Shown here: in pieces, positions 37,889 through 47,360 of the stretch | Numbering within the stretch: position 1 is the stretch's first letter | How the letters are laid out: every line of letters starts with the position of its first letter | Source: Paremcibacter congregatus | GTDB taxonomy: Bacteria > Pseudomonadota > Alphaproteobacteria > Sphingomonadales > Emcibacteraceae | Direction: 5' to 3' | Assembly (NCBI RefSeq): GCF_006385135.1 | Contig: NZ_CP041025.1 | Location: 1,891,501-1,955,500, forward strand | DNA: 64,000 nt | Program-made: the position numbers and the translations under genes | The notes under the pieces: model-generated | Database searches by the model: none | Told to the model about the DNA's origin: nothing | Seen by the model: only the letters and a program-made list of their open reading frames with translations

Positions 37889-39163
37889 ATGATGTCTGCA
37901 TTTTGCCGTGACTGCCTGAATGATATTGCACTTCATGATGACGCCATGACGGCGGATTTCCTATGCCCGAACTGCGGAAGCCCGCGCATTCTTGCCCACC
38001 GGGAACTTCATCAGCTCAGCCTTTGCCATATTGACTGCGATGCTTTTTACGCCAGCGTTGAAAAACGAGACAATCCGGAATTATTGTCAAAGCCGGTGAT
38101 CATCGGGGGCGGCAAACGCGGAGTTGTCTCGACCTGTTGTTATATCGCCCGAACTTACGGCGTGCATTCCGCTATGCCGGTTTATCAGGCAAAGAAACTT
38201 TGCCCTCATGCCGTCTTTATTTCCGGCGATATGGCAAAATATAGAACCGCGAGCCAACAGATCCGGCAAATTTTTGACCAAATGTCCCCCAGCATTGAAC
38301 CCTTGTCACTGGATGAAGCATTTATCGACCTGACCGGTACCGAAAAACTTCATGGTGATATTCCAGCCAAGATCATTGCCCTCGCGGTGGCGCGCATTGA
38401 ACAGGATATCGGAATTACCGTATCGGTAGGCCTGAGCTATAATAAATTTCTTGCAAAACTGGCCTCCGATCTCAACAAACCCAGGGGCTTTTCACTGATT
38501 GGCAAAGCCGAAGCCCCTGCTCTACTTGCACCGATGTCGATCGCGAAAATCTGGGGAGTTGGCAAGGTGATGCAGAAAAAAATGAAAAGCGACGGCATCA
38601 GTCAGATCGGCCAATTACAACATCTCGATCTGAAGTATCTGATCACCAAATACGGTGTGATGGGAGACAGATTGTATCATTTCTCTCGGGGGGAAGACAG
38701 CCGTTTCGTCAAAAGTCAGCGTCCGACCAAAAGCATTTCCAATGAAATCACCCTACAGGAGGATTTATCAGATTATGCGGCACTAAAATCCCTGCTGTGG
38801 AAATTGTGTGAAAAAGTTTCCGGACGGTTGAAAGAAAAAAACTATGCCGGAATGACGGTGACTCTGAAACTGAAAACATCATCATTTCGCCAGATAACCC
38901 GTTCCAGCACCCTGGACAGCCCGACCCAGATGGCCGAAACCCTGTATAAAGTCGGGGCGCGATTACTGGAACCGGAATGCAACGGCCAATGCTATCGTCT
39001 GATCGGTATTGGCATGGCGGGGCTATGCGGCACCGAACAGGCGGATCAACCTGACCTGATTGAGGGCGGACGCGCCAAGGAAATCAAGACCGAGCGCTTA
39101 ATGGATGACATTCGTCGTAAATATGGTAAGAATATAATAAAAAAAGGTCGTAATCTTTTATAG
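37889..39163 (+). CDS. dinB: DNA polymerase IV with N-terminal zinc ribbon
   Basis: A Y-family translesion polymerase of about 424 residues. Residues 6-34 form a zinc-ribbon-like CRDCLND...CPNCGSP extension found in many alphaproteobacterial DinB proteins. The catalytic palm has LCHIDCDAFYASVEKRDNPEL and SLDEAFIDLTG. The thumb HhH is IWGVGKVMQKKM. The C-terminal little finger ends near residue 390. It ends KKGRNLL, with no canonical beta-clamp QLxLF motif obvious there. Tandem ATGs at 37889/37892 lack a strong Shine-Dalgarno, so coupling to the upstream gene is likely. No LexA box was seen. Confidence 0.95.
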   Translation: MMSAFCRDCLNDIALHDDAMTADFLCPNCGSPRILAHRELHQLSLCHIDCDAFYASVEKRDNPELLSKPVIIGGGKRGVVSTCCYIARTYGVHSAMPVYQAKKLCPHAVFISGDMAKYRTASQQIRQIFDQMSPSIEPLSLDEAFIDLTGTEKLHGDIPAKIIALAVARIEQDIGITVSVGLSYNKFLAKLASDLNKPRGFSLIGKAEAPALLAPMSIAKIWGVGKVMQKKMKSDGISQIGQLQHLDLKYLITKYGVMGDRLYHFSRGEDSRFVKSQRPTKSISNEITLQEDLSDYAALKSLLWKLCEKVSGRLKEKNYAGMTVTLKLKTSSFRQITRSSTLDSPTQMAETLYKVGARLLEPECNGQCYRLIGIGMAGLCGTEQADQPDLIEGGRAKEIKTERLMDDIRRKYGKNIIKKGRNLL

Positions 39164-39190
39164 TCAAAAGCTTAAATAAGGGGACTTCAT

Positions 39191-40786
39191 ATGCTTAATT
39201 TCAAATCTTTGGTAAAATTCTCCCTCGCGACAGCCTTGAGTACCGCTCTGATGGCATCTGCGGCTGCTGCAGAGAAGCGGGAAGTCCCCGACCGGGCCGA
39301 GGGGGACGGCCAATATAAGCGTCTTATCCTGCGCGGCGGTTATGTGATTGACGGCACCGGGGCACCTCCTTTTGGGCCCGTGGATATCGTGGTCGAAAAG
39401 GACAGGATTGCCGAAATCAGAAATGTGGGCACCCCTGGTGTCGCCATTGATCCCAAAAACAGACCCCAGCCCGGTGACCGCGAAATTGACGTGCAGGGCA
39501 AATATATCATGCCCGGTTTTATTGACCTTCATTCCCATATTCACTCCCTTGACAGCGAACAGGGCGTCTCCCCCGAGTATATATTCAAGCTTCAGCTCGG
39601 TCACGGCATTACCACTATTCGTAGCCTCGGCTCCGGTGGCGACAAACGGGTTGTTGGCTTTAAACGTCGCAGCGCCATGAATGAAATTACCGCACCGCGT
39701 ATTGTCGCCTTCCCTATGTTTTACGGGGTGACTTCCCCCGAAGCCGCCCGTAAACGGGTTCAGGAAATCAAGAAGAATGGCGCGGATGGCATAAAATTTT
39801 TTGGCGCTCCTGAAGAAATCCTCTGGGCGGCTCTGGATGAGGCCAAGAAACAAGGTCTGATGACAACCATGCACCACGCACAGCTTGATGTCACACACGC
39901 CAATGTACTGACCACCTCCGCACACGGACTGGGCAGTATGGAACATTGGTACGGCCTGCCCGAGGCACTTTTTGAAGATAAAGTCATCCAGAATTACCCT
40001 ACCGATTATATCTATAATAATGAGCAAGATCGTTTCAGTCAGGCAGGGCGTCTTTGGAAACAGGCCGCCAAACCAGGCAGCAAAAAATGGAATGAGGTTA
40101 TGGACACCCTGCTCGCGCGGGATTTTGCTCTTGATCCTACATTCACCATCTATCTCGCCAGCCGCGATCTGATGCGCATGAGCCGCGCCGTGTGGCATGA
40201 TGAATATACGATGCCGAATCTATGGGAATTTTACCGCCCCAACCGTGAATCTCACGGCGCATTCTGGTTTTACTGGACGACCCAGGACGAAATCGAGTGG
40301 AAGAACAATTACAAACTGTGGATGCAGTTCATTAATGAATATAAAAACCGCGGCGGTAAGGTGGGGCTCGGCAGTGACACCGGCTATATTTACAGCCTCT
40401 ATGGCTTTGGCTATATCCAGGAAATGGAACTGATGCAGGAAGCGGGCTTTCATCCGCTTGAAGTCATCCGGGCCGCAACACAGATCGGGGCACAGATCAT
40501 CAAGAAAGATGATGAAATCGGCACCCTGCAAGTGGGCAAGAAAGCCGATATCGTGATTGTAGATGAAAACCCGGTTCACAATCTTAAAGTACTGTATGGC
40601 ACCGGCGCCATCAAACTCAACGATAGTACCGGCAAGGTAGAGCGGGTCGGCGGTGTCCGCTGGACCATCAAAGACGGTATCGTTTATGATGCCTATGCCT
40701 TACGCGAAGACGTTAAGAAGATGGTTCGGGATGCAAAAAATAAAGCGGGTATCTCGCTTGACAAGCCCTTGTCCGTCGCAAATTAA
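39191..40786 (+). CDS. exported amidohydrolase
   Basis: A 531-residue metal-dependent amidohydrolase with a signal peptide (residues 1-27, ending ASAAAAEKRE). The metal site begins FIDLHSHIHSLD (HxH). HHAQLDVTHANVL and LGSMEHWYG supply later His, and GLGSDTGYIYS the Asp. The final beta-domain has GTLQVGKKADIVIVDENP, the imidazolonepropionase/prolidase-like signature. It is probably periplasmic and acts on dipeptides or similar amides; the substrate is not determinable. The Shine-Dalgarno is GGGGA. A 344-codon frame on the other strand is a shadow. Confidence 0.9.
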   Translation: MLNFKSLVKFSLATALSTALMASAAAAEKREVPDRAEGDGQYKRLILRGGYVIDGTGAPPFGPVDIVVEKDRIAEIRNVGTPGVAIDPKNRPQPGDREIDVQGKYIMPGFIDLHSHIHSLDSEQGVSPEYIFKLQLGHGITTIRSLGSGGDKRVVGFKRRSAMNEITAPRIVAFPMFYGVTSPEAARKRVQEIKKNGADGIKFFGAPEEILWAALDEAKKQGLMTTMHHAQLDVTHANVLTTSAHGLGSMEHWYGLPEALFEDKVIQNYPTDYIYNNEQDRFSQAGRLWKQAAKPGSKKWNEVMDTLLARDFALDPTFTIYLASRDLMRMSRAVWHDEYTMPNLWEFYRPNRESHGAFWFYWTTQDEIEWKNNYKLWMQFINEYKNRGGKVGLGSDTGYIYSLYGFGYIQEMELMQEAGFHPLEVIRAATQIGAQIIKKDDEIGTLQVGKKADIVIVDENPVHNLKVLYGTGAIKLNDSTGKVERVGGVRWTIKDGIVYDAYALREDVKKMVRDAKNKAGISLDKPLSVAN

Positions 40787-40799
40787 GGAATCAGGCGTT

Positions 40800-41174
40800 A
40801 TGATGAGCCGGGAAGAATTTGATGATTATTGTCGGAACCTGACATCGACCACCAATGTCATCCAGTGGGGCAATGCTTCGGTCTGGAAGGTTGGAGGCAA
40901 GATTTTTGCCATATGTTCACATTGGGGCGTAGGCGAGACGCAAAAAATAAGTTTCAAATGCTCTGACCTCAGTTACCAGGTTCTGTGCGAACTGCCTGGC
41001 ATCACCCCGGCCCCCTACCTCGCCCGGGCAAAATGGGTGCAGATCGCCGACCCCGACGCCATGAGTGAGCAAGACGTAAAAGACTATATCAGAACCGCCC
41101 ACAACATCATTGCCCAGAAACTGACCCAAAAAATGCGGGCGGAACTGGGTCTTGACCTCCTGAAAAAGTCCTGA
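40800..41174 (+). CDS. MmcQ/YjbR family protein
   Basis: A 124-residue protein of the MmcQ/YjbR-like fold (double-wing DNA-binding-like). Typical pattern: VIQWGNASVWKVGGKIFAIC, then the late block APYLARAKWVQIADPDAMSEQ. Function in the family is unknown. Tandem ATGs at 40800/40803 follow AAGGAA. It lies 13 bp after the amidohydrolase and is likely co-transcribed. Confidence 0.87.
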   Translation: MMSREEFDDYCRNLTSTTNVIQWGNASVWKVGGKIFAICSHWGVGETQKISFKCSDLSYQVLCELPGITPAPYLARAKWVQIADPDAMSEQDVKDYIRTAHNIIAQKLTQKMRAELGLDLLKKS

Positions 41175-41182
41175 TTACTTTC

Positions 41183-41257
41183 CCTTATGGTTCTCGCTTG
41201 TTAACCATAAGGAAGCCTTCTTTTACCTATCAAGGGCGGTAAAAATTACCGCGCCTT
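41183..41257. promoter_or_regulatory. two hairpins/palindromes upstream of the sigma-54 promoter
   Basis: CCTTATGGTT / AACCATAAGG (41183-41192, 41203-41212) is a perfect 10-bp inverted repeat and may be the terminator of the preceding unit, though its T-run is weak. GCGGTAAAAATTACCGC (41236-41252) is a perfect 7-3-7 palindrome, within a longer stem 41232-41257. Its centre is about 75 bp upstream of the -12 element, a suitable place for an enhancer-binding protein. Confidence 0.5.
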
Positions 41258-41304
41258 ACTTCAACCATTTTTGAAACATAGGTTACTTCAATGACTTAAC
41301 TGTT

Positions 41305-41320
41305 TGGCACGATGCTTGCT
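41305..41320 (+). promoter_or_regulatory. consensus sigma-54 promoter of the diguanylate cyclase gene
   Basis: TGGCACGATGCTTGCT matches TGGCAC-N5-TTGCW exactly. The predicted transcription start is near 41331, giving a 30-nt leader with GAGGT before the ATG at 41361. The gene would be switched by an RpoN activator rather than by the housekeeping sigma factor. Confidence 0.75.
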
Positions 41321-41360
41321 GAGTATCCTGTAACAGTAACTGGCGTATAAGAGGTAAATT

Positions 41361-42050
41361 ATGAATCAAATCACAATCCCGTTGAACAAACATCAGACGG
41401 CCCCGGCCAACGAAATCAACCGGCTTGCAGATCAATTACTGTCGGACTTTAAAGTTTCCGGCAAGCGTATCTCTCCCAAGAACTGGAATTTGCTGTCCGA
41501 AATTCTGAATTTTGTCGCCGAAGCAGAACAAACCATCGCCGCCCAGAATGAACGGATCGAGAAGCTGGAGGTTCTCTCCACAACAGACCCTTTAACAGGC
41601 CTGCTCAATCGTCGCGGCATGATGCAGGAACTTGACCATGCCATCGCCCTGGCCAACCGACATGGCGATTCAGCCATTCTGGCCTATATTGATCTTGATG
41701 GTTTCAAGCAGGTCAACGACACATATGGCCACGGAGTTGGTGATGCCCTGCTGACTCATTTCGCCAACGGTTTAAAGTCATCCATACGTCAAACAGATTT
41801 TGCCGCCCGCTTCGGCGGAGATGAATTCGCGTTGTTGCTCAATCATCTGGAACTGGAAGGTGGCCGCAACCGGACACATTTTATCCAGCAACAAATGAAT
41901 TTCACCAAATTTAAGTGCGATACGGTTACCCTTCCTGTACGGGCAAGTTTCGGTCTTGCAGAAATCACCCCGGGCAAGTCCCTGGAGGACATCATTCAGG
42001 CCGCAGATCAGGAGATGTACCGCAATAAAACCCTGCGCAAAAGCAATTGA
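41361..42050 (+). CDS. GGDEF diguanylate cyclase
   Basis: A 229-residue cytoplasmic protein. Residues 1-70 are helical and probably coiled coil, with no receiver or PAS domain. The GGDEF domain starts STTDPLTGLLNRRGMM and has AYIDLDGFKQVNDTYGH. The active site is RFGGDEFALLL, preceded at the right distance by the I-site RQTD. It is therefore likely active and product-inhibited. No transmembrane segment. Driven by the sigma-54 promoter at 41305. Confidence 0.93.
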   Translation: MNQITIPLNKHQTAPANEINRLADQLLSDFKVSGKRISPKNWNLLSEILNFVAEAEQTIAAQNERIEKLEVLSTTDPLTGLLNRRGMMQELDHAIALANRHGDSAILAYIDLDGFKQVNDTYGHGVGDALLTHFANGLKSSIRQTDFAARFGGDEFALLLNHLELEGGRNRTHFIQQQMNFTKFKCDTVTLPVRASFGLAEITPGKSLEDIIQAADQEMYRNKTLRKSN

Positions 42051-42109
42051 CCGGAAAAGTTTGGAAGTCAGGTAAAATCCGGCTTTAATTTTAGCCGACC
42101 TCGGTGTAA

Positions 42110-42140
42110 TCTTCCGGACAATGTAACAATTACCGGAAGA
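42110..42140 (+). promoter_or_regulatory. hairpin covering the ridA ribosome-binding site
   Basis: TCTTCCGG / CCGGAAGA (42110-42117, 42133-42140) is a perfect 8-bp inverted repeat. Its right arm contains GGAAGA, the only Shine-Dalgarno for the ATG at 42149. A three-codon mini-ORF (ATG AAT TTA TGA) begins at 42141, and its stop overlaps that start as ATGA. Both suggest translational control, but this is untested inference. Confidence 0.4.
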
Positions 42141-42148
42141 ATGAATTT

Positions 42149-42622
42149 ATGACGCAGCATCAGTTTGAGAAAAACCTCGAAAAACTTGGAATCACCTTGC
42201 CCGTTCCCGTGGCGCCGGTCGCCAATTATGTCACCTTCGTCCAAACTGGCAATCTGTTGTCTGTTTCCGGGCAGTTGCCGCTCGATCTGGACGGAAAGTT
42301 GCCTTATCAGGGGAAAGTTGGCGCGGATGTTACCCCGGAAGATGCGGCCAAAGCCGCCCGCCTTTGCGCCATCAATATTATCAGCCAAATTAATAAAGCC
42401 TGTGGCGGTGACCTCAGCCGAGTGGTGCGCATTGTCAAGCTTGGCGCTTTCGTCAATTGCGTTGATGGTTTTGCCGCCCAGCCCGCTGTGGTAAACGGCG
42501 CCTCTGACCTGATGGTTGAAGTTTTCGGTGATGTTGGCAAGCATTCCCGTTCTGCCGTTGGAACCAATGCTTTGCCTCTCAATGTTCCCGTTGAAATAGA
42601 TGCTCTTGTGGAGATTTCTTAA
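42149..42622 (+). CDS. RidA/YjgF family protein
   Basis: A 157-residue RidA-superfamily protein of the longer YjgH-like subtype. Characteristic segments are YVTFVQTGNLLSVSGQLPLD, INIISQINKACGGDLSRVV and SRSAVGTNALPLNVPVEIDA. In true RidA the imine-hydrolysing Arg lies in the RSxV or RxxVxxxxLP block; here HSRSAVGTNALPL keeps a corresponding Arg. It likely detoxifies reactive enamine/imine products of PLP enzymes. It is followed by GDPD at 8 bp. Confidence 0.88.
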   Translation: MTQHQFEKNLEKLGITLPVPVAPVANYVTFVQTGNLLSVSGQLPLDLDGKLPYQGKVGADVTPEDAAKAARLCAINIISQINKACGGDLSRVVRIVKLGAFVNCVDGFAAQPAVVNGASDLMVEVFGDVGKHSRSAVGTNALPLNVPVEIDALVEIS

Positions 42623-42630
42623 TTAATCAC

Positions 42631-43377
42631 ATGAATAAAAAATGGCTGACAGATTCTTCTTATGCCCCCTTGGCTTTTGCGCATCGCGGATTGCATGGCC
42701 CGGTGACCGGACATGTGGAAAACTCCCTGTCAGCCTTTCTTGCCGCCAATGATGCCAATGTCGGTATTGAACTTGATGTGTTGTTAAGTAAAGACAATCA
42801 GGCGATGGTTATCCATGAAGTGAATTTACATCGGCTGACCGGGCTTGATGCCGATATTGGGGATTTCACTGCCGAGGAACTGATGCAAATTAACCTCAGC
42901 GGCGTCCAGGATGTTATTCTGCCGCTGTCCCACGTTCTCGCCGCCGTTGAGCCAAAATTCCCGCTGTTGGTAGAAATCAAAGGCGATCAGCTCAAACCAC
43001 AGGTTATTGCAGCGGCGAGCCATCAGGCCCTTAAAGATTACAAAGGACCGGTGGCGATCATGTCTTTCTACCCCGATATCATCACATGGTTCAAGGATCA
43101 TGCTCCGGATATCGCCCGGGGGCTTGTCGCGACCAGTCGCAATGATGGTGACCTGCCCGACGCCTACTTTTCGGAAGACGGACAAATAAAGATTACCAAA
43201 AATTTGGACGTTGATTTTATCGCCTATGACATTCGCACGCTACCGAACAAGGTTTCTGCCTATTGCCGGGAAAAGTCCCTGCCCCTGTTTACCTGGACTG
43301 TAAGAACGCAAGCTGAAAAGGATCGCGCCAGGCAATATACCAATGGCCCGATCTTTGAAATTTTACCTGATGACTGA
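42631..43377 (+). CDS. glycerophosphodiester phosphodiesterase
   Basis: A 248-residue GDPD-family TIM barrel. The N-terminal motif AFAHRGLHGP and ENSLSAFLAANDAN, then GIELDVLLSKDNQAMVIHE, give the conserved HR, E-N-T/S, E-D and H catalytic residues. LLVEIKGD is a later strand with Glu and Lys. It hydrolyses glycerophosphodiesters to glycerol-3-phosphate. No signal peptide, so cytoplasmic. It overlaps the next gene by 8 bp. Confidence 0.92.
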   Translation: MNKKWLTDSSYAPLAFAHRGLHGPVTGHVENSLSAFLAANDANVGIELDVLLSKDNQAMVIHEVNLHRLTGLDADIGDFTAEELMQINLSGVQDVILPLSHVLAAVEPKFPLLVEIKGDQLKPQVIAAASHQALKDYKGPVAIMSFYPDIITWFKDHAPDIARGLVATSRNDGDLPDAYFSEDGQIKITKNLDVDFIAYDIRTLPNKVSAYCREKSLPLFTWTVRTQAEKDRARQYTNGPIFEILPDD

Positions 43378-44548
43378 CTATCATATTTCTCTCATCACCA
43401 GTCTTGACGAGATCTCGGCCGAGGAGTGGGACAGCTGTTGTTTTACACAAGAAACAGGTCACAACCCTTTTATATCCCATGCTTTCATGTTCGCGCTGGA
43501 AGACAGCGGCTGCGCAGTGGCGGACACAGGGTGGCAGGCGCAGCATATCATTGCCCGGACCGGCGACAAGGGCAATATTGTCGGTGTCATGCCGCTTTAC
43601 CTGAAGTCTCATTCATACGGCGAATATGTTTTTGATCACGCCTGGGCCAACGCCTTTCAAAGTGCCGGAGGTCATTACTATCCCAAACTGCAAACCGCGG
43701 TTCCCTTTTCTCCGGTGACCACCCCGAAACTTCTGGTTCACCCCACGGCCCTGAAGGCGGAGGTTCAAACCATTTTGATTCAGGCCGCAGAGGCCGCCGC
43801 TCGTAAGCTCTCGGTTTCAAGCCTGCATGTAACTTTTGCTGAACGGCACGAATGGGACCTGATGGCCGAACAGGGATTTCTCAAGCGCCAGGACCAGCAG
43901 TTTCACTGGCTGAATGAATGCTATGGGGAATTTGAGGATTTTTTACAAAAGCTCTCTTCCCGTAAACGTAAAAATATACGCAAGGAACGTCGCCTTGCCG
44001 TACAAAATGATATCGAGATAGAACTGTTGAACGGTCATCAGATCACAGAAGATCATTGGGACGATTATTTCAGTTTTTATCTCGACACCGCCAACCGGAA
44101 ATGGGGGCAGCCTTACCTGAACAGACGCTTTTTCAGCCTTCTGGGAAAAGGGTTACCGAATCGCACTCTGCTTGTCATGTGTAAACGCGGCGGACGTTAT
44201 ATCGCCGGCGCGCTCAATTTACTGAGTGATGACACGCTTTATGGCCGCTATTGGGGGGCAATCGAGGATCACAGATACCTGCATTTCGAAGTCTGTTACT
44301 ATCAGGCGATTGAGTATGCCATTGCCCACGGCCTGAAGAAAGTCGAAGCCGGCGCCCAGGGCGAGCATAAACTCTCCCGAGGGTATCTGCCGACGTCCAC
44401 CTATAGCGCCCACTGGATCAGAGATCCGGGTTTTCGCCAGGCGGTAGAAAATTATCTGGTGCAGGAAAGACAAGCCGTCTTGCATGAGCAGGAAATATTA
44501 CGAGACTTTGCCCCCTTCAAAAAAACGTCTCCACTACCAAAAAGCTAG
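43370..44548 (+). CDS. GNAT/FemAB-like acyltransferase (COG3146 type)
   Basis: A 392-residue protein of the family once called peptidogalycan biosynthesis/recognition (PF04339). Conserved stretches include WDSCCFTQETGHNPFISHAF, FDHAWANAF and FLQKLSSRKRKNIRKERR. The late acceptor-binding blocks are GRYWGAIEDHRYLHFEVCYYQ and GAQGEHKLSRGYLPT. The fold is a duplicated GNAT domain, but the substrate is unknown. The start at 43370 overlaps the GDPD stop. Its own stop shares CTAG with the convergent small gene. Confidence 0.88.
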   Translation: MTDYHISLITSLDEISAEEWDSCCFTQETGHNPFISHAFMFALEDSGCAVADTGWQAQHIIARTGDKGNIVGVMPLYLKSHSYGEYVFDHAWANAFQSAGGHYYPKLQTAVPFSPVTTPKLLVHPTALKAEVQTILIQAAEAAARKLSVSSLHVTFAERHEWDLMAEQGFLKRQDQQFHWLNECYGEFEDFLQKLSSRKRKNIRKERRLAVQNDIEIELLNGHQITEDHWDDYFSFYLDTANRKWGQPYLNRRFFSLLGKGLPNRTLLVMCKRGGRYIAGALNLLSDDTLYGRYWGAIEDHRYLHFEVCYYQAIEYAIAHGLKKVEAGAQGEHKLSRGYLPTSTYSAHWIRDPGFRQAVENYLVQERQAVLHEQEILRDFAPFKKTSPLPKS

Positions 44549-44940
44549 TCAGTTTTTTTCTGATACTCAATGAATTTACCCAGACCACAACTCGGTCCCT
44601 GGATCCCGCCCGTGGAATCAAATACGGTGATGATGTCAATCTTGCACAGCTGGCTGGTATGGACTTTATAGCTGAAGGATTTTTCAAATCCAAGACGGGC
44701 GCATCGGTGGGGCAGCTTATTCAAATAAGCTTTCTTGCCTTTCATCTTGAACAGAATATGAGAATCGTCAATCACCTGTGTTGAATCAATCCGGTTCAGG
44801 GAAACGCAATTCTCGACCTTCCCTGTTTTGGTATATTTCTCAAGGGCTTTAGCGACCTTATCTTCTTTATCATCTTTTGCAAAGCCTGAGCTTGTCATCA
44901 CAGCAACTGCAATCACAGACGTCAAAATCTTTCCGAACAT
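44545..44940 (-). CDS. exported DUF6491-like protein
   Basis: A 131-residue small exported protein. Residues 1-21 form a signal peptide (ILTSVIAVAVMTSSGFAK). The mature part has the family pattern NCVSLNRIDSTQVIDDSHIL, then LNKLPHRCARLGF and CKIDIITVFD, with four cysteines that could form two disulfides. Function unknown. The ATG at 44940 follows AGAGGATAGG. It is convergent with the GNAT-like gene, the two overlapping by 4 bp at their stops. Confidence 0.8.
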   Translation of the reverse strand: MFGKILTSVIAVAVMTSSGFAKDDKEDKVAKALEKYTKTGKVENCVSLNRIDSTQVIDDSHILFKMKGKKAYLNKLPHRCARLGFEKSFSYKVHTSQLCKIDIITVFDSTGGIQGPSCGLGKFIEYQKKTD

Positions 44941-45036
44941 AAGCCTATCCTCTTGTTGAATAATCAATTGGACAAAGTATACAGGGATCAAGCTGAATTC
45001 CCAATGAACAAAACCATTCAGCTCAATTTGCGGGCC

Positions 45037-47355
45037 TTACTTGACGAATTCCTTCGGCTTTCCGGACGAACTGTCAGGCAGTTTGATGATCGGGTTCACC
45101 GGTCCCGGTTCGATATCAAACAGCAACTTGCCGTCCTTTACCCGTACCGTGACCTCACCCCCATTGACCAACTTGCCAAACAGAAGTTCATTGGCCAGCG
45201 GTTTTTTCACATGCTCCTGAATTGTCCGGCTTAAAGGCCGCGCGCCGTAAAGACGGTCATAGCCCTTTTCTGACAACCATGTTTTAGCGGCCGGTGTGAG
45301 CGTAATATGGACCTGACGTTCTTCCAACTGCATTTCCAGTTCAAGAACGAATTTCTCCACCACTTGCCCCATAACCTGCGGCGACAGATTCTTGAACGGC
45401 ACAATGGCATCCAGCCGGTTGCGGAATTCAGGCGTGAACAGCTTCTTGATCGCCTCTTCGTCCTCGCCAACACGCACGCTGGATCCAAAGCCAATGGCTT
45501 CCTTGCTCATGTCCGACGCCCCGGCATTGGTGGTCATCACCAGAATGACATTCCGGAAATCAATCTTCTTGCCGTTGCTGTCTGTGAGTTTTCCGTGATC
45601 CATCACCTGCAACAGGATATTGTATATATCCGGGTGAGCTTTTTCGATCTCATCCAGCAGGATCACACAATGTGGCGCCTGATCCACGGCATCGGTCAAC
45701 AGCCCCCCCTGATCATAGCCAACATAGCCGGGCGGCGCCCCGATCAACCGGGAAACCGAATGACGTTCCATATATTCGGACATATCAAACCGATGCAGTT
45801 CCAGCCCTAACAGGCTGGCCATTTGTTTGGTGACCTCTGTTTTACCAACCCCTGTCGGGCCACTGAACAGATAGCTGCCGATGGGTTTTTCGTCTTCGCG
45901 CAGGCCAGCACGGGCAAGACGAATGGCATCCGTCAGCACCTCGATGGCTTCATCCTGTCCGTAGATCACCCGTTTCAGGTCGGTATCGATACAGGCGAGC
46001 AAAGCCGTATCATCCTTGGACACCGATTTTGCCGGAATGCGGGCAATCTTAGAAACAACACGCTCCACATCTTCAACCGTGATCTCTTTCTTGCGTTTGT
46101 CAGCCGGGATCAGCATTTGAGACGCCCCGACCTCATCAATCACGTCAATGGATTTATCAGGCTGTTTGCGGTCGTTGATATAACGAGACGACAGATCGAC
46201 TGCCGTATCAATTACTTCATCACTGAAGATCACATCATGATGCTCTTCAAAATACTTCTTCAGCCCTTTGATAATTTCCTTGGTTTCAGGAATGGTCGGT
46301 TCCTTGATATCAATTTTCTGGAAACGTCGCAGCAAAGCGCGATCTTTTTCGAAATGAGACCGATATTCTTTATAGGTGGTGGAGCCGATACAGCGAATGG
46401 TGCCGGCGGACAAGGCCGGTTTTAACATATTGGAAGCATCCATCGCCCCGCCACTGGTCGCACCAGCGCCAATAATGGTGTGAATTTCATCAATGAACAG
46501 AATTGCGCCGTCATTTTCCTCGACTTCGGCGATAACCGATTTCAGGCGTTCTTCAAAGTCGCCCCGGTAACGGGTACCGGCCAGAAGTGTTCCCATGTCA
46601 AGACTGAATATGGTCGCATTTTGAAGGACTACAGGGACTTTCTTCTCTACAATATGTAGCGCCAAACCTTCGGCAATCGCGGTTTTGCCAACGCCCGGAT
46701 CTCCCACATACAGCGGGTTATTCTTTGATCTCCGGCACAGAATCTGAATAGTGCGCTCCACCTCATGTGACCGCCCGATCAGATTGTCAATTTTACCGGC
46801 TCGCGCTTTTTCATTAAGATCCACGCAATATTTATCGAGCGCGGTTTCTTCCTTCTCGGCCACGTCGCCCTCTTCGCCGAGATCATGGAATGTATCCTCT
46901 TCGCCCACCTTGCCGGCTGACTTCGCGACCCCGTGCGACATATAGCTGACCGCATCCAGACGGGTCATATCATATTGCTGCAGGTAATAGACCGCATGGC
47001 TTTCCCGTTCCGAAAAGAGCGCAATCAACACATTGGCGCCGGTCACTTCTTCCCGGCCCGAACTTTGAACATGCAGGATCGATCGTTGGATCACCCGCTG
47101 AAATCCGGCCGTGGGGCTCGCTTCGCCGCCCTGGTCGGAAATAATATTTTCCAGTTCCATATCCAGATAGGATTTCAGTTCCGCCCTCAACTGGCGCACA
47201 TTGACATCACAGGCGCGCAGAACCGCGACCGCATCCTGGTCGTCCAGCAACCCGAAGAGCAGATGCTCCAACGTCGCGAATTCATGTTTACGAGAATTCG
47301 CCTCGCCAATAGCGCGATGGAGCGTATGCTCCAGATTGGGGGAAAATGTTGGCAT
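45037..47355 (-). CDS. clpA: ATP-dependent Clp protease ATP-binding subunit ClpA
   Basis: A 772-residue double-AAA+ unfoldase for ClpP. The N-domain starts [20 protein letters not shown]. The first Walker A is [13 protein letters not shown] with Walker B ILFIDEIH; the second is [13 protein letters not shown] with [15 protein letters not shown] ClpP-binding IGF-type loop is expected in KEAIGFGSS. The ATG at 47355 follows AGGAAT. It lies 5 bp downstream of clpS. The GTG extension upstream is rejected because it overlaps clpS. Confidence 0.97.
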   Translation of the reverse strand: MPTFSPNLEHTLHRAIGEANSRKHEFATLEHLLFGLLDDQDAVAVLRACDVNVRQLRAELKSYLDMELENIISDQGGEASPTAGFQRVIQRSILHVQSSGREEVTGANVLIALFSERESHAVYYLQQYDMTRLDAVSYMSHGVAKSAGKVGEEDTFHDLGEEGDVAEKEETALDKYCVDLNEKARAGKIDNLIGRSHEVERTIQILCRRSKNNPLYVGDPGVGKTAIAEGLALHIVEKKVPVVLQNATIFSLDMGTLLAGTRYRGDFEERLKSVIAEVEENDGAILFIDEIHTIIGAGATSGGAMDASNMLKPALSAGTIRCIGSTTYKEYRSHFEKDRALLRRFQKIDIKEPTIPETKEIIKGLKKYFEEHHDVIFSDEVIDTAVDLSSRYINDRKQPDKSIDVIDEVGASQMLIPADKRKKEITVEDVERVVSKIARIPAKSVSKDDTALLACIDTDLKRVIYGQDEAIEVLTDAIRLARAGLREDEKPIGSYLFSGPTGVGKTEVTKQMASLLGLELHRFDMSEYMERHSVSRLIGAPPGYVGYDQGGLLTDAVDQAPHCVILLDEIEKAHPDIYNILLQVMDHGKLTDSNGKKIDFRNVILVMTTNAGASDMSKEAIGFGSSVRVGEDEEAIKKLFTPEFRNRLDAIVPFKNLSPQVMGQVVEKFVLELEMQLEERQVHITLTPAAKTWLSEKGYDRLYGARPLSRTIQEHVKKPLANELLFGKLVNGGEVTVRVKDGKLLFDIEPGPVNPIIKLPDSSSGKPKEFVK

Positions 47356-47360
47356 AAACC

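Noticed and set aside
39164-40198. 344-codon minus-strand frame
   Set aside because: Antisense to the exported amidohydrolase, whose metal motifs and signal peptide are clear.
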